Source: Saussurea involucrata (taxonomy: Eukaryota; Streptophyta; Magnoliopsida; Asterales; Asteraceae). Taken from it: 64,000 nucleotides of DNA. The first letter of the stretch is position 1, and every line of letters starts with the position of its first letter. The notes beneath the pieces are model-generated. The model was not told where the DNA came from, searched no databases, and saw nothing but the letters and a program-made list of their open reading frames with translations. The stretch is from positions 39,187,870-39,251,869 of the forward strand of contig CM066317.1 in NCBI GenBank assembly GCA_033807775.1, in the 5' to 3' direction. Of the stretch, positions 43,200 through 54,146 are shown piece by piece. Position numbers and translations under genes: made by a program.

Positions 43200-45818
43200 G
43201 CTTTACAAATTTTGCAGCATGATCAGCTCAAGACTACATTATTTGCATCTCTACTTACTTGGAAATGATGTATCTTGAAGGAAGAAATGGAAGAAGAATT
43301 CTCCCAAGAGACCAGTTCCAAAGACAGTAATATACCCCACAACTGCCATAATCATATCCATACAAATTAAAAATCGTAACCCAAGATGCATCTCTATCAT
43401 CCGTACAAAGAAATGTAAACAACTCAATAAGATATGGAAAATATGCAACAAACCTGCAGCAGTCTTCACATTAGAGAATAGTGCAGCCACTAGAAATGCC
43501 AGAGAAATTTGTAAGTTTACGTAGATGGCATAGAACACAAATTGGATGCTGTAGTCATTCAATGTGAAGAACTTCAACCCTGAAATGAAATGAAATGAAG
43601 GGCCTTAGTTAAGTAAATTAAAATAGTAAAAATGGAAGTGTAGTTTAGTGTTCACTGATTTCTACCTACAACTGAGCCAAAGACCACGAAACAGAACATG
43701 TACACCAAAGATATGGCAAGGAAGTATGCATAAGAAATCATCCAATAAGGACCATCGCCAAGTCCATGCATTTTCATCATGATCCTTAAGTTTTGTTGTT
43801 TCTCATACACCAGAGCTGTTAGTACAATCTGCAAGAAGTATACCAGTTTATACTTAAAAGATTTGTGGCGGTGCATTTTGGGTCCCAAACTAATTGAGTA
43901 GGCTAAAAAAGAAAAAAATGTGGGGTCTTTTTGGATAAGGGAATAAATTCCGTTAATCGCCCACAAGATTGAAGCATGGATAAAATACAGCATAACAAGC
44001 AAAAAAAACTAACAATTTGAAAGAAAAAAAAATTACTTACAGGGAATAATTGCAAAATGACCCATGTAAAGAACAATGGTCCAAGGAGAGAAGAGAAATC
44101 CAGCCTGAGTTCAGTTTCAGGTTTGGGTGTCTCCTTTACAAAATCAAACAGCATTTGTGTGGAAGGCCCAACCAGAAGTTGTAGGTAAGCATTTGACACC
44201 TGTAAGCAAAGGTTAGAATTTGAGTTATGGTTTTCATGAGAAAACTTTCTATTAAATCCTATTTGGCAGAGCCAACAATATATGTCCGCTATTAGATGCT
44301 ATCTGATTAAGAAAAGAAATAATATTCTTTATTCCATGGAGAAGTTAACAGGTTTTTTGCTGTAATAACATAAAAAGGAGGCTTGCTCAAATATATATTA
44401 GAATGTGTACCAAATTTATTGAGCGAGGAACACGGACCACTCCAGCGGGACCATTTCCTGTGTCGTTCTTGAAGGTAGAGTTGTACCATACCGTCACATT
44501 GAAATTATTCATATTCGAATTCGATAAATCATACGCTGTGGAAATGTTAAAATAAAAAATTAAAATCAAAGCCAGATCATTGGCATAGTGAATGCAATCA
44601 AATTATGTTTGGATCAACCAACCTGCTAATATCTCATTTATTTTCTCCTCAGAGTTTCCCTTCCTGTATCCCGCATATAGCTCATTATTAACATCCGAAG
44701 AGCTGTTGCGCCACAAATGTAGACCTTGAACACATCTAATTTCTACGTTAAAATACAAGATCAGTTAGACAATAACAATATAAACCTACCAATGGAGTTT
44801 GTATACAAGAAATGCATATGTGGGAAGCAAAATCATCTCTAAATAATTCATACCTTTCTCTACTTCCAAGAATGCTACTGGAACTGAAATAGAAAAAGTG
44901 GAGTTGGATCCACACTGAGATTGAACATAGTAGAGCGGAAGACTTGAGAAGAATGCCGGCTCAAGATAGTTGATTATATCAGTCTTCGAAGCAGAACCCT
45001 GATATGCTCCAAAGAATCACATCAGAAACAAAATAACCTAATTTTTATCACATAAATCTGAACAACCACACTTGCAAGATGTAAGTAACTAACCAATACA
45101 GCACCAGCCAGGCCATTGGATGAATTGAAATTGGATGAAATTGGGAACATATTTCTAGCCAAACCTGTGAGATACAGTAGAAAATTAGGTTAATCAGAAT
45201 GTGAAAACTGAATATAAAGTGACATTAATAAAGGTATGCAAGAGATAGAGTTGACATACTCTCTCCAAGAGATTGATTATTCCCAGTCATAAGTAGAGTG
45301 GTAGGACAGGAACCTGTACTTCTACACGAATCACCAGGCAAATCTCCAAATGAAAAATCATCAGTTCTCACTGCACGATACTGTGGAGCTGGTAATTGTA
45401 AAATGGGAGGCCATTCAGGCGGGCTAGGAATGGAACACGTGGCGACTTGGTCCAAATCTGAGTATTGAATCCCGCACACTCTCTCGCATTGACCATCCCT
45501 ATCTTGATCAATACAAGTGCAACCACATTTGTTGGAAGGTTTATCTAATTCGTTGTTGATTATTGTTTGTAGTAGCACAAGTAACAAACAGAGAAGGATT
45601 GGGAATGCTATGAGCCTCAGATTCGTCTTAAAATTCCTTCTCTGATTCCAAGAAGAAAATTTGGAACAAACGATTAAAAGCAAGCATTCATAAAGCCATC
45701 AAATCGATACGCATAAACAATACAAATAAAAAATTCAAACCTGAAAAGTCAAATTCTTTCTGAACAAAGCGTTAGCCTGAGTCCAGAAACTAGACGAACC
45801 GTTCGTTGATTCCGCCAT
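38788..45818 (-). CDS. ABCA7: ABC transporter A family member (ABCA7-like), 18 exons
   Basis: Half-size ABCA transporter, about 947 residues, membrane-located; plant ABCA substrates are lipid-like where known. Exons (high to low): 45818-45741, 45641-45260, 45164-45095, 44998-44854, 44742-44623, 44535-44411, 44199-44041, 43828-43666, 43579-43454, 43342-43259, 42571-42201, 42091-41891, 41821-41712, 41576-41492, 40453-40325, 40250-40145, 39285-39197, 39087-38788. Start MAESTNGSSSFWTQ. One N-terminal membrane helix, a Cys-rich lumenal loop, a cluster of helices in exons 7-11, then the nucleotide-binding domain: Walker A GPNGAGKTS, Q-loop CPQHD, signature YSGGMKRRLS, Walker B VVYMDEPSTGLDP, H-loop THSMEEAE. 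The intron after exon 11 has a GC donor. Exon phases agree except that exon 3 counts one base short. The member number is a best guess within the ABCA3-12 clade. Confidence 0.9.
39453..39804. mobile_element. Tourist-like MITE GAGCATCTCC in an ABCA intron
   Basis: 352 bp with ends GAGCATCTCCAACAACTTC and the complement, flanked by TTA on both sides (39450-39452 and 39805-39807). The interior repeats CTCCAAAATGGAG. Lies in the intron between exons 16 and 17. Confidence 0.85.
39808..40061. mobile_element. Tourist-like MITE GGCTAT in an ABCA intron
   Basis: 254 bp with ends GGCTATTTTTGGC and ...GTAGACATGACC, flanked by TTA (39805-39807 and 40062-40064). It shares its left TTA with the neighbouring MITE. 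Related to the MITE at 6495-6836 by the AAGCTAGCTTAT interior. Confidence 0.72.
40553..40930. mobile_element. CACTA-like terminal fragment in an ABCA intron
   Basis: Starts CACTACAACAAAATCGGC and then repeats AGGACA, GTCCTAT and AAGTGTC in both orientations, as in a subterminal array. No TAGTG partner end was found before exon 14, so it is one end or a deleted copy. A third CACTA family for this window. Confidence 0.5.
42641..42893. mobile_element. inverted-repeat element bounded by (TA)n, ABCA intron 10
   Basis: Arms TCAAGGAAAAACGG...AAAAACTAAGGAAC and the complement GTTCCTTAGTTTTCC...TTTTCCCTTGA, with a second inner pair TGCACTTGTGCATACAAGTAA. Both outer sides abut TATATATA. Confidence 0.65.
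42909..43156. mobile_element. inverted-repeat element bounded by (TA)n, TCAAACGAGAA family
   Basis: Ends GGAGTCAAACGAGAACGC and GCGTTCTCGTTTGAACC. The arms include TATTTAAGAAAACACGAGAA and its complement, and a GC-rich hairpin GCGACTTTGCCTCG...AAGTCGCG lies at the centre. Left border (TA)n at 42894-42908, right border (CT)n(TA)n at 43157-43199. With its neighbour it fills almost all of intron 10. Confidence 0.7.
43157..43199. repeat. (CT)n(TA)n compound microsatellite
   Basis: About 11 CT units and 10 TA units inside ABCA intron 10. Confidence 0.9.
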
Positions 45819-46010
45819 TGATGCACCTCGCTCTTTCTCTCTCACACACTAACACATAAAACACACAGTGATTGAAATCGTGACCGTTAAATTGGAATCT
45901 GGCGCCAAAAGAAGGATTCTGAGGAAGAAATGGAGGGAGGGAGGGAGAGAGAGAGAGAATCAAAGGGAATCGATTTTGCTTCGACTGTTCTACGGGTGCC
46001 TTTCGTATGT
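45819..46010 (-). promoter_or_regulatory. ABCA 5' leader and proximal promoter
   Basis: Immediately upstream of the ABCA start on the minus strand. It has CT-rich tracts (TCTCTCTCTCTCCCTCCC on the minus strand, about 45928-45958) of the kind common in plant core promoters and leaders. A clear TATA box was not identified. Confidence 0.4.
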
Positions 46011-46864
46011 ATTATAGTTACCAATCTTACTGATCAAAATGACGGTATTGTCCTTATACATCTAATTTAATTAATTCATTTATTTATTAATGTTGTGCTT
46101 AATTGACGACTATACCCTTTATGAAATCGCGGCCCCTATAATTCCACGAATTTTACATTACGGTCCAAAGTTTTGCTTTGACTTTACAAAAACATGCTTG
46201 TGGAAATTAAATACCAATTGATTATTTTTTATTTGATTATTCTATTCCAATTGTTTATTTTTATTTATTTATTCGGTAAAGAACGGAAAATCACGTTTTG
46301 AGTTTTATTAAATTGTCTTATTGCATTCTAACAATTTATTGTTTATAAAGATATAAGAACATCTTTAATTTAATAGTTATGTTATCTTATAAATTTTAAA
46401 TATTTAAGAATAAATAAACTGTTTCAAGAGCGATGTTAAACTATCATCTAAAATATATCTTTTTGAAAATTCTCCAAATTTAGAAGATGAGAGAAAAAAT
46501 ATAGCATTAACACATGCTTTAGCAGATTTTTCAAAATAAATAATCCAAATTCAAAAGTGTTCAAAGAAAATTATATTTAACTTTCAGAGCTTCTCCATTT
46601 TAGATATTACAATATTAATTATGTTATTAAAATTTTATTTATCCCTCCTAAGTATTTAATTTCAAAGGTTTTTGATTGGTGAGAATATAATAAAAATGTA
46701 TCTATCTCTCATGTTGATTATTTCACCTTATTTTTTCCACTTTGGTGAAAAGTATTGAAGAATCTGTTAAAGAAACAAATCGCTAAGAATATTAATATTT
46801 TTTATCTTAAAGAATTTGTTGAAGATTATTGAATTGTTTTAACTTTATTTTGATAATTTATTGT
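46011..46864. other. AT-rich intergenic DNA upstream of ABCA
   Basis: No coding potential. Traces of a decayed MITE (TTCTCCATTTTAGA, GAAGAATCTGTTAAAG) at about 46450-46830. Confidence 0.35.
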
Positions 46865-47040
46865 AATCCTAAGGGGTTGTTTGTTTTTTAAATTTCATCA
46901 CTTATTCCCCACTTTCACTTTTTCCGTCAGATGTAGGTGAAATAAGTTTGTTTGTTTTTCCCCCAATTTAGAACCACTTATCACTTATTCTCCACTGACG
47001 GAAAAAGTGATTAGGGTATCACTTTTTCTCAGCCGCCTCC
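46865..47040. mobile_element. MITE-like fragment cut by the Tekay-like LTR
   Basis: Starts AGGGGTTGTTTG and holds an internal inverted repeat CACTTTTTCCGTCAG / CTGACGGAAAAAGTG. The sequence stops being MITE-like at 47040, where the LTR begins, so the second half was probably displaced. Confidence 0.45.
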
Positions 47041-48933
47041 TCTATAACCCCCCGAATCTTCTATTATTCAACAAGGTACTCTTTTCAGAATTTAGCGGTC
47101 TGGCATTAGAGATTATAATTACCTTTAACCTCGGGCCGCCTAATGTTTCAACTGAGCCAAGCAATCGTTAAAGGTAGTGTGTGCACGTTCTTGGAATCCT
47201 AGGTGGCTATGCGCGATTTTCATGCATGCAAGCTTTACCATTCAGTCAACTTAAGTTCACAAGCTCGAGAGTCGGTTTTGGATGGAAAAGGGACCTTCGG
47301 ACAGCAAACTTGGTGTGGTCGGCGACTATGCCTCGGGCATAGTCGCATGTGTCAATGTCGCGAAGAGGGACAACTTTGGCGAAATCAAACAGAAGCTAGG
47401 GTGTTGGTCGCGACTGTGCCCCGCGACAATGCCCAGGGCATTGTCGCCAAGGGCAATGTCGCGAATGGGGGCAGAGAGGTTGTTTATCAGCGGGTTTTGG
47501 CAGCTATTTTGGTCATTCTCTTCCATTTCTCAGCTAAGGCCGACTTCACTCTTGCTTAGGTGTGATTTTGCTCTCAAAGGTTGGTCATTAAGTGCTTCTC
47601 ACATTCAAGCATACTCAAGTGTTCAAAGAGTTTCCTCTTCTATCATTTAGGGTTTGGGTTTTCTATAAAACCCTCTAAGGTGAGTTATCTTCACTCTCTA
47701 TGCTTTATATATGTTATATTGTTAGATTTCCATCTTATTACCTTCATCTATCATTATTACATGATTTACACATTTTAACCTAAAATGGGTTTTTGAGAAA
47801 GTATGAGATCTTGTTGAAATAATTGGTGTAAGAGATGAAATATGTGAACAACTCTTGACCTCCCAGTGATATTGTCCTTAAACTACTAGTTTTATCACCT
47901 AGAATAATTTTGACCATTCTAGGTCAAAATTAGGGTTTTGGAAATAATTGGGGTTTTCAAGATAATGTTCATGAAAAAGGGGTTTCTATGTTATAATGGA
48001 GTTCAAACCCAACTTGGGAAATCATGGTGTTTGATAGTCATCTATGGTAGTTGTATGTTAATATGCCCAAGTGGGAAGTATGTTTTAATGTCATTAATTA
48101 AGCTTACACTTATAATGATTGCTATTGTTGGGCTATATGGGAGTTGTTGTTGGTCATTGAGTGTAATGGATCCATAGGCACTAGAGTCGTAGCACGGAAT
48201 AGGCATCGGGATCCATGATAAGTAAGATGTGGGCCTATATGGTCGGGCATCGTCTCTTGGGCAGTAAGGTGTAATTCCAAAGTGCTTGTTTGGGGATTTA
48301 GAGTGACCCAATGTATAGACCTGGAGTGGTTGAAATTGGGGCTCACAAGTTATAGACTCTTCGGGGTTGCGCTTGTTTCCGTCGTATTTGTTATCTTGTG
48401 ATATTTACTACTAACGGTTATATGGTTACCTTGTCTTATGCAAATGTTATTAAATGTCAAGCTTCACATATGGATGAAGCATTGGATACCAAGCAACCTC
48501 CACTATGAGTTTTATTATGTTTATCTTCGTACCTTGAATTAATTATTATTATTATATCAAATTGTTAGTTCTTACTCTCATCGTGTTAGACTAACACTTC
48601 TTTTTTTGGGTACGTGTTTAGGGTCTTCAATCGGTGGGGCTCCTCGAGCTTGAGTGAAGAGATGTGATGGTGAATAGCATTTTTGGGAGTATGTAGAGGC
48701 GTATATGACAGTTGATCAATATTGAATTTTTGGTAGCAATTAGACAACACCCGAATGTAATCTAGAAATTGATGTCTTAGATTATTAGGTTGTTAAACTG
48801 TTAATTGCTCGTTTCTTGAGATTATAAGTGCCATACTTTATTTCCCCATCCTTTGGATGTTTAGTTTAAATTTAGAAGTATATTTTTCGGAAATTTGCAG
48901 GTTTTAATTTTACCCGGTTTTTAGGGTGTTACA
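47041..48933 (+). repeat. 5' LTR of the Tekay-like element
   Basis: The right end GGGTGTTACA is secure because the primer site follows. The left end is inferred from TCTATAACCCCCCG, a degenerate match to the expected TGTAACACCC. GC-rich hairpins lie at about 47320-47465. Confidence 0.6.
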
Positions 48934-48936
48934 AGT

Positions 48937-48948
48937 TGGTATCAGAGC
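48937..48948 (+). other. primer-binding site, initiator tRNA-Met type
   Basis: TGGTATCAGAGC three bases inside the LTR end. Confidence 0.85.
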
Positions 48949-49285
48949 GGTAGTTTAAGTGAACTAGGTATGTAGTTAAAGTGCCTAGACTTAAGCTGAA
49001 AAGATTAAGTATGAACTGGTGAGCTTGGGTAGAAATCCTAAGATAGGATGGTCTTAGAGTCGGCGGAAGTACATAAATTGAAAGTTGTGACCTTGGTAAC
49101 GAGAATCCTTATGTGAAGTATGTTCATAATTCCAATTAGCTACTGCTATTATGAATGTATCATTACGTGAGTATGCTTAGATTGCTATTGTTATGATGAT
49201 TGATGCATGTATTAGTACGTTTCTTTATGTTTAAAATTCTTATAGTCTATCTCTCACCTCATTCTCGAATGTGTGGCAGACTCCA

Positions 49286-50613
49286 ATGGTTAATACCCGC
49301 AGTAGAGTGGAGGGCCATGATGCCACGACATCCACAGCTGATCAACCAAGGATAACAACGACAACGGTACCTCCGCTGACTAACACCGTTTTGGGAGGGG
49401 GAACTGAGCATATCCCTCATCGAGACCTGGGAACGTCTGACCCTGTTTTGGAAGAGGCAACGGCCGAGACACGAATGATGGACAGAATGATGCAGGCCAT
49501 GAACAAGGCCATGGCTCAACAGCAAGAGCAATTTTTAAAATTTATAGAGGATCGGGATGCGAACAACCATAAGCACGAGGTGGTTACCGAGAATATTGTA
49601 GTGGCCGGATCTAGGGTCACTGGCAATGGAAATCCTACGGATGGATTGGGGACGTTGTAAATGTTGGATATAGTGTCCAGAGTCATTAACTATTGGTAAT
49701 AATTCTAATAATAGCAGGGTCCTTTTGGTTTGCCCTTAAGACCCAAATAAACAATCAGAAGAATGAAAGGGAATTAATGTAGTTAGATTATTAATTTGTC
49801 ATTTGATGATAAATTAATTACAAGCTACAATATAATTAATTAGATTAATTATAGGGACTAAATGATAATTGGTTAAAAGAGTTTTTTATCAAACTTATCT
49901 GTTCAAGGGGGCTACTTGTAAATAGAGAGGTTATAAATAAGATGCTAGGGATCAAATCCTAGGATGATTTTTTTTGGGTGTGATCTCTCTCTCTCTCTCA
50001 CAAGGCCGTAGCCTCCCCTCTCCTCCCTCCCAAAATCGTAAACCATTCCAAGGGTTTAGGGTTAAAGCTTCAATCTTGATTGTTGGTTTGGTGTTCTTAA
50101 GTGTTAGCCACTAGAGGGATTCACACTATTGATCCTTGACATCCAAGAAGCAAGAACAAGGTTTAATTCATCTTTGTGTTTTCGACAATCACAAGAAACA
50201 AGTAAGTGTTCTTGATTCTTTCTATTGTAGTTAATCATCTAGAACGTATGCATCTTTATAAGTTGCTTGTTAGTATTGCCATGGATGATTCAATTTTAAA
50301 TATGCTTTCGTTGCCTATATCATGTGGTAGTACGGTTTAACAAAACCTTTCAGGAAACCGGGCAAGCGGGGAAGGCTTGCTCTTTCAAAACTTTTCTGAG
50401 TTGTAGACCGCCCGAGTTCAAAGGAGCAGATGATCCAGTTGTCTGTATGAACTGGATAAGAGAAATGGAGCAAGCTTTTCGTACTAGTGAATGTAGGGAG
50501 AGCCAAAGGGCAAAGTTTGGTTCTCAAATGTTAAGAGGGGCGACTCTTACTTGATGGAATGTATACTCCGCATCTCTAGAGGCCGTGGTATTGGACAAAC
50601 TGAGTTGGACAAC
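49286..50613 (+). pseudogene. Tekay-like gag, first part
   Basis: Starts ATG MVNTRSRVEG. The N-terminal 125 codons run to 49659, with an MDRMMQAMNKAMAQQQEQF helix. A probable solo LTR interrupts the frame there. The gag domain resumes at about 50311 (CSFKTFLSCRPPEFKGADD, CMNWIREMEQAF, GSQMLRGATLT) and runs, with a TGA where a second Trp codon is expected near 50553, to the insertion site at 50613. There the 5-bp target ACAAC of the Athila-like element begins. The chromovirus gag domain order is clear, but the gene is broken. Confidence 0.8.
49660..50310 (+). mobile_element. probable solo Copia-type LTR inside gag
   Basis: The stretch begins TGTTGGATATAGTGTCC, a common Copia LTR start, carries a TATA-like TATAAATAAG near 49935 and a CT repeat, and ends near CCTATATCA. 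Gag sequence stops on its left and resumes on its right. I could not settle a 5-bp duplication, so borders are approximate. Confidence 0.5.
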
Positions 50614-51964
50614 TGATAGGCGGGTTATCACCCCCTTAAATCTAACCGCAAGTGTACGGTGTCGAAATCAAGTAATAACGTATGGTAAGTACGAGTATCG
50701 AATCCACGGGAACTAGGAACTAAGTATCACAATTACTATAAGCTCTATTAACTGAACTATCGAAATTGAATTGGTTGGTGTTAACTAATTAATTGCAAGA
50801 ACATAAATCAAACACAAGACAGTAAACAGCTTTGGAAACTTTCGATAGAGAAAACAGTTGAGGGTTGGAAATCCTTAGGTTTTCACATACGAATATCTGA
50901 CTTGAACAATTACCAGTTAATCCCCTTAATGAACACCCAATCTCTAAAATCACCGTTGTTCCCTTTCGAGCAACATCGGGTTTTATTTTGAAAAGGATAA
51001 GTTTTATCTTTCGATCTCAACCTATGGATTTCAAAACACATTAAGTGCAAGATTCATATTTGAACGGATAGATTTAATCTCTCGATCTCAACCTAATTGG
51101 TTCACTTAGGACTAAGGCGTATTCGGTATATCTCTATCACCAAATTCTCGCCTTAGGCATGCAATTCCTAGTTCTACCTAACAGTTAATTCTCTCGAACT
51201 CAACTGGAAGCAACAAAACAATTGAAAGCTAGCTAAACTCTCAAAAGCATTAAGAATCAAATTCCATGCATTCATTAAAAAGGAAAAACTGATAAAAGTC
51301 AGTCGTCATCCGTTCATATGTTCAAACCTAATTCAATCCAACCCCCAACATCTTAAGATTAGTTCATGATGTTGGGGAATACAAACGCAAAAAAGGGGAT
51401 GTAAAAGTGTGTGCAAACATGATAACGAGAATGTAAAAGATGTAATGGTGAATGATGATGAACTCCCTTTTCCTAGCTCGAATCCGCTTCGCGTCATGAA
51501 TTACTCATCGATTCCTCCTCTATCGTGGCTCTAAAAGCTCCACAAGGTCTCTAGAAATCGCCCCGAGCCGTCTGCCGTTCGTCGTGTGAGAGTGGTATTG
51601 CGATAATGACCTCAACCCTGGAATAAAAGCTGAAAGTCGCGAAACAGTGAGTTAGGCGACTTGTCACGCGACTTGCAAGTCACGTGGCAAGTCGCTCGAT
51701 CTTAAAAAAGCTTCTGGGTCGGTTTCTGGTTCGCGGTTCGGGTCATAGTTCGGTCGCGGGTCTTGGGCTTGGATCTCGGGCTTCCGTTGGGCTTCGTTTT
51801 GGCTCCTTTTGGGCTCTTTTTAGCTTCTTTTCTCTAAGATTACTGCCTAATAGAAAACCTGCACATTCCACTCGATAAACCATAAAATTCCGCTTCTTTG
51901 CTCGAATACAAGCCAATCTCATTGGTTTGAGAACCGAAAATAACGCCAAAAAGTGGCGTTATCA
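50614..51964 (-). repeat. 3' LTR of Athila-like copy 2
   Basis: 1351 bp. A GC-rich cassette at about 51637-51780 has AAGTCGC/GCGACTT words in inverted arrangement. The polypurine-like GGTTTGGGGTTGT precedes it on the minus strand (51965-51977). Confidence 0.9.
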
Positions 51965-54146
51965 ACAACCCCAAACCGAGCGTTGCTTGTCCCCAAGCAA
52001 ATTAGCGATAAAAATAGAATAAAAGCACACTTCAGTGAAATATAATAACTGCACAACTCCCAATCGGTACCATGTAATGCACTAGTGATTTCTCATACCC
52101 GTGAATGCCTATCTCACTCTCGCCTCATTCCTATTCCGTTTGATCTATGAGCTTCCATTGTAAGTTGAACTCGTGACTGCTCCATTTCCATTAAGGTTGT
52201 TCTAGGCCCAGACATACTAGGGAAAACATTTCGCCTCGACCCTACCTCACAAGATTCTCTCATTTCGCTCGAACCTAGGTTATCGCACATGTTGTCATGT
52301 ATAGGGAATTTATGTACAAGGGTAATGAAAGACCCACAAATGTCCAAAATTGATCTCAGAAAGGAATCAAGTAGCAAGACAGGGAATATTGGCAAGGGTA
52401 GTCGTGTACGCTAATCGTGTTTTCCAAAAGATCAACCAGGTCTTTACAAGGGTTGTAACGGGGCTAGGGTTATGGCTAAGATGTGAAGGGTAACACGGTA
52501 CAAAGATCCTTGGTGTGTCAAGCTTTAGCAATTCTGAACTTCCTAGCTTTATGCTCTATCATTTGGCCCTCTTTGTCACTAATGGAGTCGCTTTGACTCT
52601 CTTATTTCTGCTGTAAATAATATCTGAACTAAATTTTTTTTTGGGACTTCATTGGTCCTCTTTATTTGATTGGGGCTGCATTGGCCCTCTATTCTATTTA
52701 CTCTCCTGATTGGCCTGTACTCTTTTCTTTTTCGCTCAATCTTTCATAGTTCATTACCGCTTCTAGTTGACACACTTTCGGATGGGGTTGGCTACGGCTT
52801 TTGGCTCGGGTTTAAAGGTGGGTCTGAAATGAAAAGGTGAGTGTATGGCTACAAAGGGGGCTATGGTTGCGCACAAATGGGTGAAAAGGTACGATAGCTA
52901 AACACAGGTTAAAACAGAACACACCTTGCCTGGAATCACATCTTAAGGTCCACACGATCTGGTCTACTATACCCTTACCCAATATCCCGATGGTCGTCTT
53001 TGCTACTTATTGCAATAATATAGCGAGATCATTCTATATTCACGACAAAGACTCGAAAATTGTATATGAATTAAGTGTATGAATCCCTCGAAGTGAAAAA
53101 CATCTTTTAGGCTCAAATCTCACTAATGGGTGGTCTCCACTGATGTCCCTAGTTATGTCATTTCCCAGTCCTTCCCTAATGGTCACGTCACTATCACAAG
53201 ATTCTCCCCACAATAGTCGGTCTCAATCATACAAAACAAAAAAATTTAGCTAAAGTGATCTAGGTACTCAGAAGTGCAGGAAATCTACGTGCATAACGTG
53301 GGCCCGATTGGGCAACCCCAAACCTTACCCACACATTGTCCCCAATGTGCGAGTGTCGGCATAGGCGATACTAAGACAAGTATCATTGTACGGTTATTAC
53401 AGGTATCAGACAGGCAAGACATATCATTAACAAGAAACATCAAAGAGCCCACCTAAACATTTTAAAAATGGGCACCCCAAACCTAGGCCGCGGCCTAGGT
53501 TTGTCAAAACAAACGCCAACCCCAAACCTTGGTGAAACTGAGGTTTGCACATGGTTAAAAATTGAGTGTGTAGATGTTGAAAAAGTGAGGCACCCCAAAC
53601 CTAAGTGAAACTTAGGTTTGTTGCATCTCGTTTGACTAATAATGAGACGAACATCATACACCACTCGTTACATACAAAGTTTAGAGCGTACCTGTTTGCC
53701 CGGACGGATGAGATTCTCTTGAAGGATTTGAGCGCCAATCAGGGGGAAGGCGGAGAAGGGGAATGCACAAACAAAACAAAACAAAAACGATAGAAAACAA
53801 GGCAAAGAAACACACAAAACAGGGAAAGAGAACACAGTACGAAAACAAAAATAGGGGAGTCGCGCGGTTTGGCGCGCGGTTTGAAAGCCGCGGCACAAGC
53901 CGGGTAACTCCCTGCTTCAGAAAACAAACAGAGGACCCCGCGGTTTGGCACGCGGTTTGTAAGCCGCGGCACAAGTCGCGTAAGTGCCTGTTTCAGTTTT
54001 TTTTTGATTTTTCGTTTTTTCATTTTTTTGGTTTTTCGTGAATAAGAACACACTCAAAAAACGAACATATAAAAAGAAAACTAACCTCGGTGGGTTGCCT
54101 CCCACCCAGCGCCGTAGTTTCGGTCGTGGCTCGACCTTCCTTCCGA
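51965..54146 (-). other. structured non-coding 3' region of Athila-like copy 2
   Basis: No coding frame on the minus strand. A hairpin GGTGGG-AGGCAA-CCCACC lies at 54090-54107, 39 nt after the gag stop. Three stem-loops followed by TTTGGGG are at about 53591-53621, 53521-53547 and 53475-53503. GC-rich repeats CGCGGTTTGGC...AAGCCGCGGCACAAG are at about 53860-53905 and 53938-53978. The block GACATCAGTGGAGACCACCC (minus, near 53123-53145) matches copy 1. Confidence 0.65.

Noticed and set aside
47203..47650. Overlapping 118- and 122-codon frames near 47.4 kb
   Set aside because: They fall in the Tekay-like LTR and reflect its GC-rich hairpins.
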